From positions 1 through 64,000 of the forward strand of contig NZ_JANTEZ010000010.1 of assembly GCF_024978135.1 (NCBI RefSeq): a DNA stretch of 64,000 nucleotides, written 5' to 3'. The notes beneath the pieces are model-generated. The model ran no database searches, was not told where the DNA came from, and saw nothing but the letters and a program-made list of their open reading frames with translations. The DNA is from Herbiconiux gentiana (GTDB taxonomy: Bacteria; Actinomycetota; Actinomycetes; Actinomycetales; Microbacteriaceae). This document shows, piece by piece, positions 1 through 8,504 of this stretch. The translations under genes and the position numbers were made by a program. How positions within the stretch are numbered: position 1 is the first letter of the stretch; every line of letters starts with the position of its first letter.

Positions 1-108
1 GATGCCGCCGTCGTCGCGGATCGCGAGGATCGACCGCACCAGGTGCTGGCGGTAGCCCATGCGCCCGGTGACGCCGTTCATGATGATGCGAAGCGTCTGC
101 GTCGACAC
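1..108 (-). CDS. Gfo/Idh/MocA-family oxidoreductase, N-terminal fragment
   Basis: Only the first 36 codons are in the window; the gene runs off the left edge. Reading from a GTG at 108 gives VSTQTLRIIMNGVTGRMGYR and then a sequence typical of the NAD(P)-binding N-terminus of Gfo/Idh/MocA sugar dehydrogenases (the GVTGRMG nucleotide loop). A GAGAG stretch about 12 nt upstream could serve as a weak ribosome-binding site. The next ATG in frame, at 60, would remove the Rossmann start and is unlikely. The gene has its own operator-bearing promoter and lies downstream of the sugar-transport operon, so it probably oxidises or reduces a sugar from the same pathway. The exact substrate cannot be inferred from this fragment. 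Confidence 0.8.
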   Translation of the reverse strand, partial: MSTQTLRIIMNGVTGRMGYRQHLVRSILAIRDDGGI

Positions 109-137
109 GTCGTTTCCGTTCTCTCGGGCTCTCCGGG

Positions 138-191
138 TGGAAAGCGCTTTCCAGGTAGTTCGACTCTGCCAGACGGGTCCGGCGTTGTCCA
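138..191 (-). promoter_or_regulatory. LacI-type operator and probable promoter of the Gfo/Idh gene
   Basis: A perfect 16-bp palindrome, TGGAAAGCGCTTTCCA, occupies 138-153 on the leader of the oxidoreductase starting at 108. It is the best copy of the operator that recurs through the first 30 kb. A possible promoter precedes it on the minus strand: TGGACA (191-186), 17 nt, CAGAGT (168-163). This puts the operator over the expected transcription start, as at the other regulon promoters. The operator is clear; the promoter hexamers are weak. Confidence 0.7.
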
Positions 192-209
192 GGGGTAGTG
201 GGTGGGGTG

Positions 210-1244
210 TCAGCCCGTCACCGGCGTCCCGGCCGCCACCGCGTTGTGCAGGCGGTCGATGTCGAGCCCCAGCCGTGACGGGCTGGCGATGTTCGTCAGC
301 AGCACGAACGAGACGCCGAGCTCCGGATAGATCCAGAACTCCGTGCCCGCCCAGCCGCCGTGCCCGTAGGTGCGCTGCTCGAGCAGCCCGGGCGCGGCGA
401 AGCGCAGGTTCCAGCCGAGTCCCCAGTCCTGGCCGCGCTCGGCCGGGTAGGGCGCGAGCCGAGGCAGGCCCGTGGTCTGCGGTCGCAGCATGGCGTCGAC
501 GGTCGACGAATGCACGACCCGCCGCCCGCCCGCACCCGCACCACCACCAGCAGCACCACCAGCGCCATCCGCCAGCAGCGCCGACCCCAGCACGAGCAGA
601 TCCTCGGCGGTCGCGTACAGCCCCGCCCCCGGATGCGCGAGCCTCTGCAGCGCCTGATAGTCCAGCCCCTGCTCGGCCGCGTCGAACACCGGATGCGGAT
701 CGCACCCCGCGTCGAACGTCAGCCCGGGCATCCCGGCATCGGCGGCGAGCGCGTCGAGCTCGTGCTGCAGCGACTCCCCCGTGGCGTGCTCGACGAGTGC
801 CTGCACGCCGGCGAACGCGATGGACGAGTAGCGCGACACGGTTCCGGCGGCGAAGTCGGCGTCCGCGCCGAGCAGCGAGGCCTCGAGCCCGAGCGGCGTG
901 TGCAGCGGCGGTTCGGCGATGCCCGAGGTGTGGCTGAGCAGGTGACGCAGGCGCACCGTGTCGGAGCGGTCGGCCCCGAACGCCGGCCGAGCATCCTGAA
1001 GCGGGGTCTCGGGGGTGAGCAACCCCCGCTCGACGGCGCGCAGGGCGGTCAGCGCGACGATCGGCTTGGTGATCGAGAACAGCGGATAGTGGTCGCCCGT
1101 GCCCGCCACCCGCGACCCGCTCGCACCGAAGGCCTCGAGTTCGAGCACCCCGTTCGCGTCGGCGATGCCGAGCACGGCGGTCGGCAGGATGCCCTCGTCG
1201 ACCTGCCGCCGGGCCCAGCTCAGGGAATGCCCGTAGCCGCTCAT
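210..1244 (-). CDS. Serine hydrolase of the beta-lactamase/class C PBP fold
   Basis: The 344-residue protein shows the SxxK nucleophile motif as SITK at residues 57-60, an RYSS segment at the position of the usual YxN motif, and a C-terminal HGGWAGTEF corresponding to the HxG motif. No signal peptide is seen, so it is probably cytoplasmic. Family members act as esterases, peptidases or beta-lactamases. In this setting an esterase that removes acyl groups from imported pectin-derived oligosaccharides is plausible, but this is inference. Its ATG overlaps the TGA of the fucosidase by four bases, so it is translationally coupled as the last gene of the transporter operon. A GGAGAG-like run precedes the start. 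Confidence 0.85.
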   Translation of the reverse strand: MSGYGHSLSWARRQVDEGILPTAVLGIADANGVLELEAFGASGSRVAGTGDHYPLFSITKPIVALTALRAVERGLLTPETPLQDARPAFGADRSDTVRLRHLLSHTSGIAEPPLHTPLGLEASLLGADADFAAGTVSRYSSIAFAGVQALVEHATGESLQHELDALAADAGMPGLTFDAGCDPHPVFDAAEQGLDYQALQRLAHPGAGLYATAEDLLVLGSALLADGAGGAAGGGAGAGGRRVVHSSTVDAMLRPQTTGLPRLAPYPAERGQDWGLGWNLRFAAPGLLEQRTYGHGGWAGTEFWIYPELGVSFVLLTNIASPSRLGLDIDRLHNAVAAGTPVTG

Positions 1245-2479
1245 CGCGCCTCCTCGGGAAGGGCGAACACGCGCACCGGGCCGTCGGCGGCCGCGGTCGC
1301 TGCAGGGTCGTCGACCACCACGACGAGACCGTCCGCAGTGCGCCACGCCCGCCACCAGGGCTCCACCGCCGAGTCGGCACGGTCCGCTTCCGGCACCGTC
1401 ACGCGGATGCCCGCCCGCTCGACCATCGACCGCCCCACGGTCGCGGGCTTCACCTCGGCCAGCCATGGCGCCACCCCCTCGAGGGTGCGCCGCTGCACCT
1501 CCGGGATCTCGCCCGCCGCCGTCGGACCCACGTTCAGCAGCAGCCGCCCGCCTCGCGACACGACGTCGGCGTAGAGCCGGGCCAGCTCGCGCGGGCTCAA
1601 CGTCAACGACTCGTCCTCGACGGCGTTGTAGCCGAACGAGAAGCCGAGCCCGCGGCAGTGCTCCCAGCCGAGGTCGGTCTCGTTCGCGGTGCCGCTGTCG
1701 TACTCGCTGGTGCGGTAGTCGCCCACCGCGGCGCCCCACCGGTCGTTCACGATGCCCTCGGGGGCGGCAGCCCGGAAGCGCGCCAGCAGCTGCTCGATCG
1801 AGGTCGGCCCGGCCGTCTTGCCGGCGTCGGGCCAGTCGATGTCGTTCCAGAGCACCTCGGGCGCGTAGCGGTCGATGAGGTCGGCCACCTGGGCGAAGGC
1901 GTAGTCGTTGTAGTCGGCGCCCACGGGCCGGCGGTCGGCGAGCTGGTCGCTGGCGGTGAGCGGCGGATGCTCCGCGAACCCCCAGTCGAGACCCCCCGAG
2001 TAGTACACGCCGAACCGCATCCCGGCCTCGCGCACGGCACTCGCGAGCGGCCCGATCAGGTCGCGGCGGGGCCCCCGCGCCACCGTGCTGAGCTCCCCCG
2101 CACCCGGAGCGTCCCAGAGCGCGATGCCGTCGTGGTGCTTCGTGGTCGGCACGACGTAGTCGGCGCCGACCGAGGCGAACAGGCGCGCCCAGTCGGCGGG
2201 GTCGTAGCGCTCGGCCGTCCAGGCGTCGAGGAGGGCGGCGTAGGGAGCGCCCCCGTAGAGCTCGGCATGCCGCCGCGCGGCGGGCGAGCCCTCGATGCGG
2301 ATCGTGTTGGCGTACCACTCGGCGTAGGCGTTGTGGGCGAACCACTCCTCGTCGGGCACCGCTCCGAGAGCGCCGCTCGGCTCGGCCCAGGCCGGCACGG
2401 AGTAGGCGCCCCAGTGCACGAAGACGCCGAGCGTTGCGTCGCGGGCCCAGGCGGGCAGCGGGCGGGTGAGCACGCTCAT
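1241..2479 (-). CDS. GH29 alpha-L-fucosidase
   Basis: The 412-residue protein begins with the GH29 signature FVHWGAYSVPAW and contains DYVVPTTKHHDGIALW, both diagnostic of alpha-L-fucosidases. The segment VLWNDIDWPDAG matches the nucleophile region (WNDxxWP). There is no signal peptide, so the enzyme should act on oligosaccharides brought in by the adjacent ABC importer and release L-fucose or a related sugar. It is somewhat shorter than many GH29 enzymes and appears to lack an accessory C-terminal domain beyond a short beta segment. Start and stop overlap both neighbours by four bases (ATGA), showing tight operon organisation. Family assignment is secure; the natural substrate is not. Confidence 0.9.
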   Translation of the reverse strand: MSVLTRPLPAWARDATLGVFVHWGAYSVPAWAEPSGALGAVPDEEWFAHNAYAEWYANTIRIEGSPAARRHAELYGGAPYAALLDAWTAERYDPADWARLFASVGADYVVPTTKHHDGIALWDAPGAGELSTVARGPRRDLIGPLASAVREAGMRFGVYYSGGLDWGFAEHPPLTASDQLADRRPVGADYNDYAFAQVADLIDRYAPEVLWNDIDWPDAGKTAGPTSIEQLLARFRAAAPEGIVNDRWGAAVGDYRTSEYDSGTANETDLGWEHCRGLGFSFGYNAVEDESLTLSPRELARLYADVVSRGGRLLLNVGPTAAGEIPEVQRRTLEGVAPWLAEVKPATVGRSMVERAGIRVTVPEADRADSAVEPWWRAWRTADGLVVVVDDPAATAAADGPVRVFALPEEAR

Positions 2480-3204
2480 CGCGTCTCCTCCGGCCCCAGC
2501 ACGTCGTCGTCGCCGTCCCCGCGCCGCGGCCGCTCGGGGATCGCCACCAGCGCCAGCACGACGCAGCCGAGCGCCGGCACGGCGAGCGGCAGCAGCTGCC
2601 ACGTCACGACCACCGCGAAGGCCGCCGTGGCGACCGTGTAGCCCGCACCGGCCGGGTCGCCGCGCAGCGCCGACGGAACCGCGGTGAGGGCGGCGCGCCA
2701 GCCGGCATCCGTCGACCATCGACCGCTCGCGGTGAGCAGCACGAGCGCGACCCCGGCGAGCCCCACCCAGCCGACGAGGCCGACGAGCGGGCCACCGGGC
2801 AGTGCGCCGGAATTGGCCAGATCGATGTCGAGCACCAGCACGAGCACGAGCGCCGCCGCCCCGAGGGCCACCAGCACTCCCCCGAGCAGCGCGGCCCTGA
2901 ACTCGCTCCACGCGGTGCCGAACGTCGACTCCTCGGCCCGGAGGAAGCGGCGCATGTGCCCCGCACCCGCCACGAGGGCGGCCGGCAGCGTGACGATCGG
3001 CAGCGACACGAGCGTCACGAGGATGCCGACGGTCAGCACCTCCCCCAGCAGCGCGAAGCGGTTGCGGGCGCCAGGGAAGCGCGCGGGCGGAGCGTCGTCG
3101 CGGAGCGGACCGCTGCCCGATTCGGCGGCCCGGCGTGCGGCGCGATCGCCCTGCCGGAGCTGTCGGTCGGTGCGGCGGTGCTGCTGCCGGTCGGTCACGG
3201 TCAT
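2476..3204 (-). CDS. YesL/DUF624-like integral membrane protein
   Basis: This 242-residue protein has a hydrophilic, Arg-rich N-terminus of about 45 residues, followed by five or so hydrophobic segments, including the run GEVLTVGILVTLVSLPIVTL that is typical of YesL-type proteins found in sugar ABC transporter operons. In Bacillus subtilis yesL belongs to the rhamnogalacturonan cluster, which fits this locus. Its molecular role is unknown; an accessory function in sugar uptake is usually proposed from context. It starts one base inside the stop of the upstream permease (TGATG) and its own stop overlaps the fucosidase start, so it is co-translated with both. Confidence 0.75.
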   Translation of the reverse strand: MTVTDRQQHRRTDRQLRQGDRAARRAAESGSGPLRDDAPPARFPGARNRFALLGEVLTVGILVTLVSLPIVTLPAALVAGAGHMRRFLRAEESTFGTAWSEFRAALLGGVLVALGAAALVLVLVLDIDLANSGALPGGPLVGLVGWVGLAGVALVLLTASGRWSTDAGWRAALTAVPSALRGDPAGAGYTVATAAFAVVVTWQLLPLAVPALGCVVLALVAIPERPRRGDGDDDVLGPEETR

Positions 3205-4115
3205 CAGCCCTTGAGCCCCTGCGTGGCCACCCCGTCGACGAGGAAGCGCTGGAACACGATGAAGAAGATCAGGATCGGCAGGAGCGCGAGGAACGACACC
3301 GCGACCGTCGCCCCGTAGTCGGAGGTGCTGGTGGCGTCGTTGTAGAGGCGCAGCGCGATCGGCAGCGGGTACTTCTCGGGCGAATTCACGTAGAGCAGCG
3401 GGCCGAGGAAGTCGTTCCAGGTCCAGATGAACGCGAAGATCGCGCTCGTGATCAGGGCGGGCCTGATCAGCGGCAGGATGATCGAGAAGAAGATGCGCGT
3501 GTGCCCGGCGCCGTCGATGCGGGCCGCCTCGTCCATGTCGCGCGGGATGTTGCGGATGAACTGCACCATCAGGAAGACGAAGAACGCCTCGGTCGCGAGG
3601 AACTTGGGCAGGATCAGCGGCACGTAGGTGTCCACCAGCTCGAGCTTCTGGAACATGATGTACTGCGGGATGATGATGACGTGGAACGGCAGCAGCAGCG
3701 TTCCGATCATCGCCGCGAACAGCACGCCGACGCCCTTGAACTTGATGCGGGCGAAGGCGTAGGCCGCCAGCGCCGACGAGGCCAGGATGCCTACGACCGC
3801 GCTCACGGCGATCAGCAGCGAGTTGCCGAAGAACCGCCAGAGCGGCGTTCCGGCGATGCCGTCGAACACCTTGAGGTAGTTGTCGATCGTCGGGTTGTCG
3901 GGAATGAGGCCCGGGTTGGAGCCGAACTCGCTCGACGGCTTGAAGGTTGAGAAGACCAGCCAGACCAGCGGGTACAGGATGATCGCGGTGAGCGCGAGCA
4001 GCACGACGAACCAGATGACCGTGCTGACCGTCTTGCGCTTCGGGCGCCGACGCCTCGGCTGCGGCTCGAGCTGGCCCTCGAGGAAGGCGGCCCGGTCGAC
4101 TTCGATGGTGCTCAT
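3204..4115 (-). CDS. Carbohydrate ABC transporter permease, MalG type (CUT1)
   Basis: The protein has 303 residues with a basic cytoplasmic N-terminus and six predicted membrane spans. The EAA loop that contacts the ATPase is visible as EAARIDGAGHTRIFFSIILP, the hallmark of MalG-type CUT1 permeases. It forms the import channel together with the MalF-type partner encoded just upstream. The ATG overlaps the upstream TGA (ATGA at 4112-4115). No ATP-binding subunit is encoded nearby, so a shared MsiK/MsmX-like ATPase encoded elsewhere is likely to energise it. Confidence 0.93.
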   Translation of the reverse strand: MSTIEVDRAAFLEGQLEPQPRRRRPKRKTVSTVIWFVVLLALTAIILYPLVWLVFSTFKPSSEFGSNPGLIPDNPTIDNYLKVFDGIAGTPLWRFFGNSLLIAVSAVVGILASSALAAYAFARIKFKGVGVLFAAMIGTLLLPFHVIIIPQYIMFQKLELVDTYVPLILPKFLATEAFFVFLMVQFIRNIPRDMDEAARIDGAGHTRIFFSIILPLIRPALITSAIFAFIWTWNDFLGPLLYVNSPEKYPLPIALRLYNDATSTSDYGATVAVSFLALLPILIFFIVFQRFLVDGVATQGLKG

Positions 4116-5113
4116 TTGTTCTCTCCCGCGTAGTGGACCCACGACTTCGACGTGCGGAACAGGATGAAGGCGATGATCGCGACCACGATCACGAGCACCC
4201 AGGCCATCGCCGCGGCGTAGCCCATCTGCCCGTCGGCGAAGCCCCGCTTGTAGAGGTAGAGGGTGTAGAAGTTCGTCATGCCGGCGGGGCCGCCCGAGCC
4301 GTTCGAGATGATGTACGCCGAGGCGAACACCTGGAAGGCGTTGATGGTCTCCAGCAGCAGGTTGAAGAAGATCACGCTCGAGAGCATCGGGATGGTCACC
4401 GAGCGGAACTTGCGCACCGGGCCGGCGCCGTCGACCTCGGCGGCCTCGTAGAGCTCGCGGGGGATCTGCTTGAGACCGGCGAGGAAGATGACCATCGGGG
4501 CGCCGAACTGCCAGACCGCCAGCAGGATCATCATCGGGATGACGAGCGAGACGTTGCCGACCCAGCCGCCGATGTCGATGCCGAACAGACTCAGCGAGGA
4601 GTCGACCGGCCCATCGGTGGAGAACATCGCCCGCCACACAATGGCGACCGACACCGAGGCGCCGATCAGCGAGGGAGCGTAGAAGGAGGAGCGGAAGAAG
4701 CCGGTGCCGCGGTTGCGGTAGTTCAGCAGCATCGCGATGCCGAGGGCCGCGGCGAGCTTCACCGGGGTGCCGACGAGCACGTAGACCAGGGTGATCTGCA
4801 CGGACTGCAGGAACTGCGGGTCCTGCGTGAACATACGCACGTAGTTGTCGAAGCCGACGAACTTGGGGTCGGCGAACAGGTTGTACTTCGTGAACGAGAG
4901 GTACAGGGAGTAGATCATCGGCCCGAGCGTGAGGCCCAGGAAGCCGATCAGCCACGGCAGCAGGAAGGTGTAGCCCGCCACGTTCTCGCGGCGGTTCGCC
5001 CGTCGCCGGCCCGGCTTGGTCGCCGGGTTCTTCGTCCGGCCGCCGCCCTTGGCCGGGCTGCCGGCTGCGGTGCCGGTGGACTGCGACGAGGCAGCCTCTT
5101 TCGTGATCGTCAC
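4112..5113 (-). CDS. Carbohydrate ABC transporter permease, MalF type (CUT1)
   Basis: The 333-residue protein begins with about 45 hydrophilic residues followed by the first span (YTFLLPWLIGFLGLTLGPMI), a common start for CUT1 MalF-like permeases. The ATPase-docking EAA loop reads EAAEVDGAGPVRKFRSVTIP. I chose the GTG at 5113 because GGAG lies 7 nt upstream; a longer frame from 5155 lacks such a site. It pairs with the MalG-type permease whose start overlaps its stop, and with the lipoprotein encoded 70 bp upstream. Expected substrates are di- or oligosaccharides; the neighbouring enzymes point to pectic side-chain oligosaccharides. Confidence 0.93.
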   Translation of the reverse strand: MTITKEAASSQSTGTAAGSPAKGGGRTKNPATKPGRRRANRRENVAGYTFLLPWLIGFLGLTLGPMIYSLYLSFTKYNLFADPKFVGFDNYVRMFTQDPQFLQSVQITLVYVLVGTPVKLAAALGIAMLLNYRNRGTGFFRSSFYAPSLIGASVSVAIVWRAMFSTDGPVDSSLSLFGIDIGGWVGNVSLVIPMMILLAVWQFGAPMVIFLAGLKQIPRELYEAAEVDGAGPVRKFRSVTIPMLSSVIFFNLLLETINAFQVFASAYIISNGSGGPAGMTNFYTLYLYKRGFADGQMGYAAAMAWVLVIVVAIIAFILFRTSKSWVHYAGENK

Positions 5114-5183
5114 GCGATTTCTCCGATCCCTGTCACGCACTCCGGGCCCGGACACGAGGTCCGGGCCCGGAAGGCGTCGGTGG

Positions 5184-6494
5184 TCACTGGTTGAGGACGA
5201 CGTCCATCTCGTTGAAGAACTGGTCGACGGCCTCGTCGACCGTCAGGGTGCCGAAGCCGAGCTCCTGGCCGATCTGGCGGAACTTCTCCTCCAGCGTGCC
5301 GGCGCCGACGATCGGAACCGGGGGCGCGTCGCCGAGGCGGTCCTGGATGGACGCCTCGTAGTCGCGGATCTGGGCGTCGAGGCCGCCGAGGTCGGCGCCC
5401 TCGAGCTGCGTCTCGGAGGCGGGCAGACCGCGGTTGGTGCCGAAGATCGCTCCGACCTCGGGCGAGTTCACCAGGAAGTTCACGAGCGTCGCCGCGGCCT
5501 CGGGGTGATCGGTCTTCGACGAGATGGTGTGCAGCATGGAGGGCTTCAAGTACAGGTCCTTCGCGCCTTCCTTCGTCACCGGCGGGGCCACCAGGCCGAG
5601 CTCGGTGTAGCCGTCACCCAGGTTGCCCAGGTAGCCGGCACCGAAGTTGTCCCAGGTCAGCTCGCTCGCGGTCTGCGCGGCGTCGAAGCCCGACAGCGGG
5701 TAGATCTCCTCGAGACGCTGCTGCGGGATCGTGTAGGCGGGGTCGCGCACCTCGGCGCCCTGCTCCCAGAACTCGGCGAGACGCGCCTTGTCGAAGCCGG
5801 GCTCGCCGTCCTCGCTGAACAGCTGCTTGCCCTCGGCCCGGAGCTGGATCTCGAAGTTCTGGATGCGGGCGGTCCAGTCGGTGCCGCCCGAGATGCCCTG
5901 GGCGCCGCCGGCGGTGGTGACCTGCTTCATCCAGTCGGCGTAGTCGTCCCAGCTGCCGCCGCCCTCGTAGCCGGCGACGCCGACCTGCTCGAGGAGCTTC
6001 GGGTTGGTGTAGAGGCCCCAGGCGTTGGTGGAGGTCGCGATGCCGGTGGTGGTGCCGTCGACGACCCCGATGCCGAGGATGTTCTCGGCGATGCCGTCGG
6101 TCTCGATCGTGCTGCCGAGGTAGGGGTCGAGGTCGAGCAGCAGGCCGTTCTCGGAGTACTGGCGAAGGTAGGAGTAGTCGAACTGCATCACGTCGGGCAG
6201 GCCACCGCCGGCCGCCTCGGTCTGGCGCTTCTCCCAGAACTCGGGGAAGCCGAGGAAGGAGCTGTTCACCGTGATGTTCGGGTACTCCTCGTTGAAGGCG
6301 GCGAAGGCCTGGTCGTAGAGACCGGCGCGCACGTCGTTGCCCCAGAACGCGAAGTTGAGGGTGACCTTCTCGGCGGGGTCGTAGGTCGCGGCGGGCTCGG
6401 AGCCTCCGCCGGCGCACCCCGTGAGGGCGAGAGCGGCGGTGACGCCGATCGCTGCTGCGGCGACCGCCGTTCGGCGCTTGCGAATTTCGAACAT
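5184..6494 (-). CDS. Sugar-binding lipoprotein of a CUT1 ABC importer
   Basis: The 436-residue precursor has a basic start, a hydrophobic core and the lipobox LTGC, with the lipidated Cys at residue 27, so the mature protein is anchored to the outer face of the membrane. The remainder has the extracellular solute-binding family 1 pattern (FAFWGNDV near the N-terminus, repeated Trp and Tyr, and PEAAATLVNFLVNSPEV near the C-terminal third). It captures sugars for the two downstream permeases. A strong ribosome-binding site, AGGAGG, lies 6 nt before the ATG. It is the first gene of an operon running down to 210 and is controlled by the operator at 6543-6556. Confidence 0.95.
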   Translation of the reverse strand: MFEIRKRRTAVAAAAIGVTAALALTGCAGGGSEPAATYDPAEKVTLNFAFWGNDVRAGLYDQAFAAFNEEYPNITVNSSFLGFPEFWEKRQTEAAGGGLPDVMQFDYSYLRQYSENGLLLDLDPYLGSTIETDGIAENILGIGVVDGTTTGIATSTNAWGLYTNPKLLEQVGVAGYEGGGSWDDYADWMKQVTTAGGAQGISGGTDWTARIQNFEIQLRAEGKQLFSEDGEPGFDKARLAEFWEQGAEVRDPAYTIPQQRLEEIYPLSGFDAAQTASELTWDNFGAGYLGNLGDGYTELGLVAPPVTKEGAKDLYLKPSMLHTISSKTDHPEAAATLVNFLVNSPEVGAIFGTNRGLPASETQLEGADLGGLDAQIRDYEASIQDRLGDAPPVPIVGAGTLEEKFRQIGQELGFGTLTVDEAVDQFFNEMDVVLNQ

Positions 6495-6542
6495 CTTTGT
6501 CCTCCTGGAAACGTCTGTGTCTGCCCGGTGCCGCGCTTCGCT

Positions 6543-6588
6543 AGAAAGCGCTTTCCGCCACTGTAAACGAACTGCCCCCGCCGGTCAA
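6543..6588 (-). promoter_or_regulatory. Promoter and LacI-type operator of the sugar importer operon
   Basis: On the minus strand a clear promoter reads TTGACC (6588-6583), a 17-nt spacer, and TACAGT (6565-6560). Three bases later begins the near-perfect palindrome AGAAAGCGCTTTCC (plus-strand 6543-6556), overlapping the expected start of transcription near 6553. This geometry fits simple repression by a LacI-family protein released by a pathway sugar. The leader to the binding-protein ATG is about 60 nt. Confidence 0.87.
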
Positions 6589-6630
6589 CACGCTCCGGAA
6601 AAACGTTTCAAGCCCGTGCTCCCCTCACGC

Positions 6631-8403
6631 TCAGCGGCGGCGCGCCGGTGCCGAGAGCCTCCCGGCCAGCACGGCTGCGCCGGCGCCGGCGGTCGCGAGG
6701 CCACCCGCGATCGCGGCGATCGGGCCGGCGTCGAGGCCGGTCGCGGCGAGAGCTCCGTCCCCACCGCCGGCCGCGGGCGCGGGCGCCGGCGGGAGCGGGG
6801 GGACCGGCGGCGCGGGCGGCGCCGGGGGCGTCGGGGCGTGGGCGAACACCTCGTCGAGCCAGTCGTACACGACCTCGTTGCGCAGCTGCGGCGCCATCGG
6901 GGCGCAGTGGAACTGGGCTCCCTCCGCCTCGGTGAAGACATGGGTCGAGATCGAAGCGGCGCCGGTCAGCCAGCCCTTCACGGTCACGTCCTGACCCGAG
7001 AAGAAGGTGTCGTACTCGTAGCTCAGCAGCAGCGAGTGGGAGGTGACCTGCGCGAACAACGACTGGTCGGCCGTGTAGCGCCCGATCGCGGCCAGGAGGC
7101 CCTCGATGTCCTGGATCACCACGCCGGACAGCGCCTGGGCGTGGAACGCCTGGCCGAAGATCTCCCCGCGCTTGTTCAGCAGGAAGCGGAAGTACGCCTG
7201 GCTCCTCTCGGGGCCGAGCCCGTAGGCGGGCAGGTTCGCGTAGACGTCGTTCACCCAGATGTCGTTCGGCAGGCCCTTCAGGGCGTCGTAGGGCACCGTC
7301 GGGTCGTTGAACACCGGGTCGGCGACCACGGCCTTGATGCGGTGCTCGAACGCGGCGGCCCGCATCACCAGGAGGCCGCCGAAGCTCCAGCCGGTCAGGG
7401 CGACCGCGTCGCGGTCGGTCTCGGGCTGGGCGAGCACGAAGTCGACCAACGGGGTGATGACGTCCTCCCAGTACGGGGTGAACGGGACGTCCTGCTCGAA
7501 CAGCAGCGACCCCTGGCCCGGCCCCTCGAACATCAGCGCGTTGTAGCCACGCTCCAGGGCGGCGGCACCACCGAAGGCGTAGGTGTCGACGAGCTGGGCG
7601 TCGCTGCCGTTGTTCACGATCACCGTCGGCTTCGGGCCGTCGCCCGCGGCACGGGCCCAGTAGGCCGGAACCGTGACCGTGCGGGCGACGGGCGCGCCGG
7701 AGGCGTCGGGGAACCTCACGGTCATCGGGATCTCGACCCGGGTCCACACGGGCTGCAGCAGCGCGGCGGCCTCCGCCCAGCAGCGCTGCATGGCGCCATA
7801 GAGCTCGGCCTCGCGGGTGGGCGCGTCGGTGCCCAGCACGAAGAAGAGCACGCCGGTGTAGTAGCCGGCCGCGCGCAGGTACTTCGACCGCGCGCTGACG
7901 AAGCGGCCCGCCGCCTTCTCGGCATCCGCCTCGGTGGCCAGGCGAGCGGCGAGCGCCTCGAAGGTGGCGTTGTACGGGTCGTAGATCGGCAGGGGCTGGC
8001 CGTCGATCGCGGCCATCGCCGCGGTCACCTCCTGGACGCCGGTCGCGACCTCGCCCACCTCGGCCGCCCCGTAGGCGGCCTCGCCGTAGTTGAACTGGGC
8101 CTGGAAGTTCAGGTCGGGCTGCTGCGGGAAGGGCGTGAGGCCCGAGACCTCCGTCGGCGCCGGAACGATGGCGGCCGGTGCCGCGGCGCGGGACGTGGGG
8201 ATCCCGGTCCCGGCGATCGCGGTCGCTGCCGACACTCCGGCCACGGGCTGAGCCGCGAGCACGGCGCCGCCGCCGACACCGAGGGCGGCGAGGCCCAGGA
8301 GGTTGCGGCGAGTCAGCGCTCCGCTGGGCGCCTCGACCGCCGCGGTGGTCTCCATCTTCGTCTTCTTGGCCGTCTTCGTCTTCTTCGTCGTGCGCCCGCT
8401 CAT
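6631..8403 (-). CDS. Tat-exported alpha/beta hydrolase with a LAATG cell-wall sorting signal
   Basis: The 590-residue precursor has a twin-arginine motif (TRRNLLGLAALG, about residues 31-42) followed by a hydrophobic, Ala-rich stretch, so it is probably exported folded by Tat. The middle contains an alpha/beta-hydrolase core with the nucleophile elbow GWSFGG. A Pro-rich linker (PPAPPAPPVPPLPPAPAP) leads to LAATG at residues 552-556, a hydrophobic segment and a basic end (ARRR). That arrangement matches the LAXTG signals of class E sortases. It is therefore probably a surface-anchored esterase/acylhydrolase. The long basic N-region (KKTKTAKKTK) may mean translation starts at the second Met, residue 17. 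No operator is evident upstream. Confidence 0.85.
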   Translation of the reverse strand: MSGRTTKKTKTAKKTKMETTAAVEAPSGALTRRNLLGLAALGVGGGAVLAAQPVAGVSAATAIAGTGIPTSRAAAPAAIVPAPTEVSGLTPFPQQPDLNFQAQFNYGEAAYGAAEVGEVATGVQEVTAAMAAIDGQPLPIYDPYNATFEALAARLATEADAEKAAGRFVSARSKYLRAAGYYTGVLFFVLGTDAPTREAELYGAMQRCWAEAAALLQPVWTRVEIPMTVRFPDASGAPVARTVTVPAYWARAAGDGPKPTVIVNNGSDAQLVDTYAFGGAAALERGYNALMFEGPGQGSLLFEQDVPFTPYWEDVITPLVDFVLAQPETDRDAVALTGWSFGGLLVMRAAAFEHRIKAVVADPVFNDPTVPYDALKGLPNDIWVNDVYANLPAYGLGPERSQAYFRFLLNKRGEIFGQAFHAQALSGVVIQDIEGLLAAIGRYTADQSLFAQVTSHSLLLSYEYDTFFSGQDVTVKGWLTGAASISTHVFTEAEGAQFHCAPMAPQLRNEVVYDWLDEVFAHAPTPPAPPAPPVPPLPPAPAPAAGGGDGALAATGLDAGPIAAIAGGLATAGAGAAVLAGRLSAPARRR

Positions 8404-8504
8404 CGTCTACCGCCCCATCGTGGTCGTCGCGGGCGCCGGACCCCGGCTCACCCAGGCACCCCGAAGCGGCCCCCGTCGTCAAATCTAGTGCCGCGGGTCC
8501 AGTG

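Noticed and set aside
5016-6566. Long plus-strand frames opposite the binding-protein and permease genes
   Set aside because: They lack ribosome-binding sites and recognisable motifs, and mirror codon bias of the real genes on the minus strand.
6595-6609. AAACGTTTC palindrome-like site between the LAATG hydrolase gene and the importer promoter
   Set aside because: It lies upstream of the -35 of the importer promoter, differs from the regulon operator, and occurs once; too weak to call an operator.
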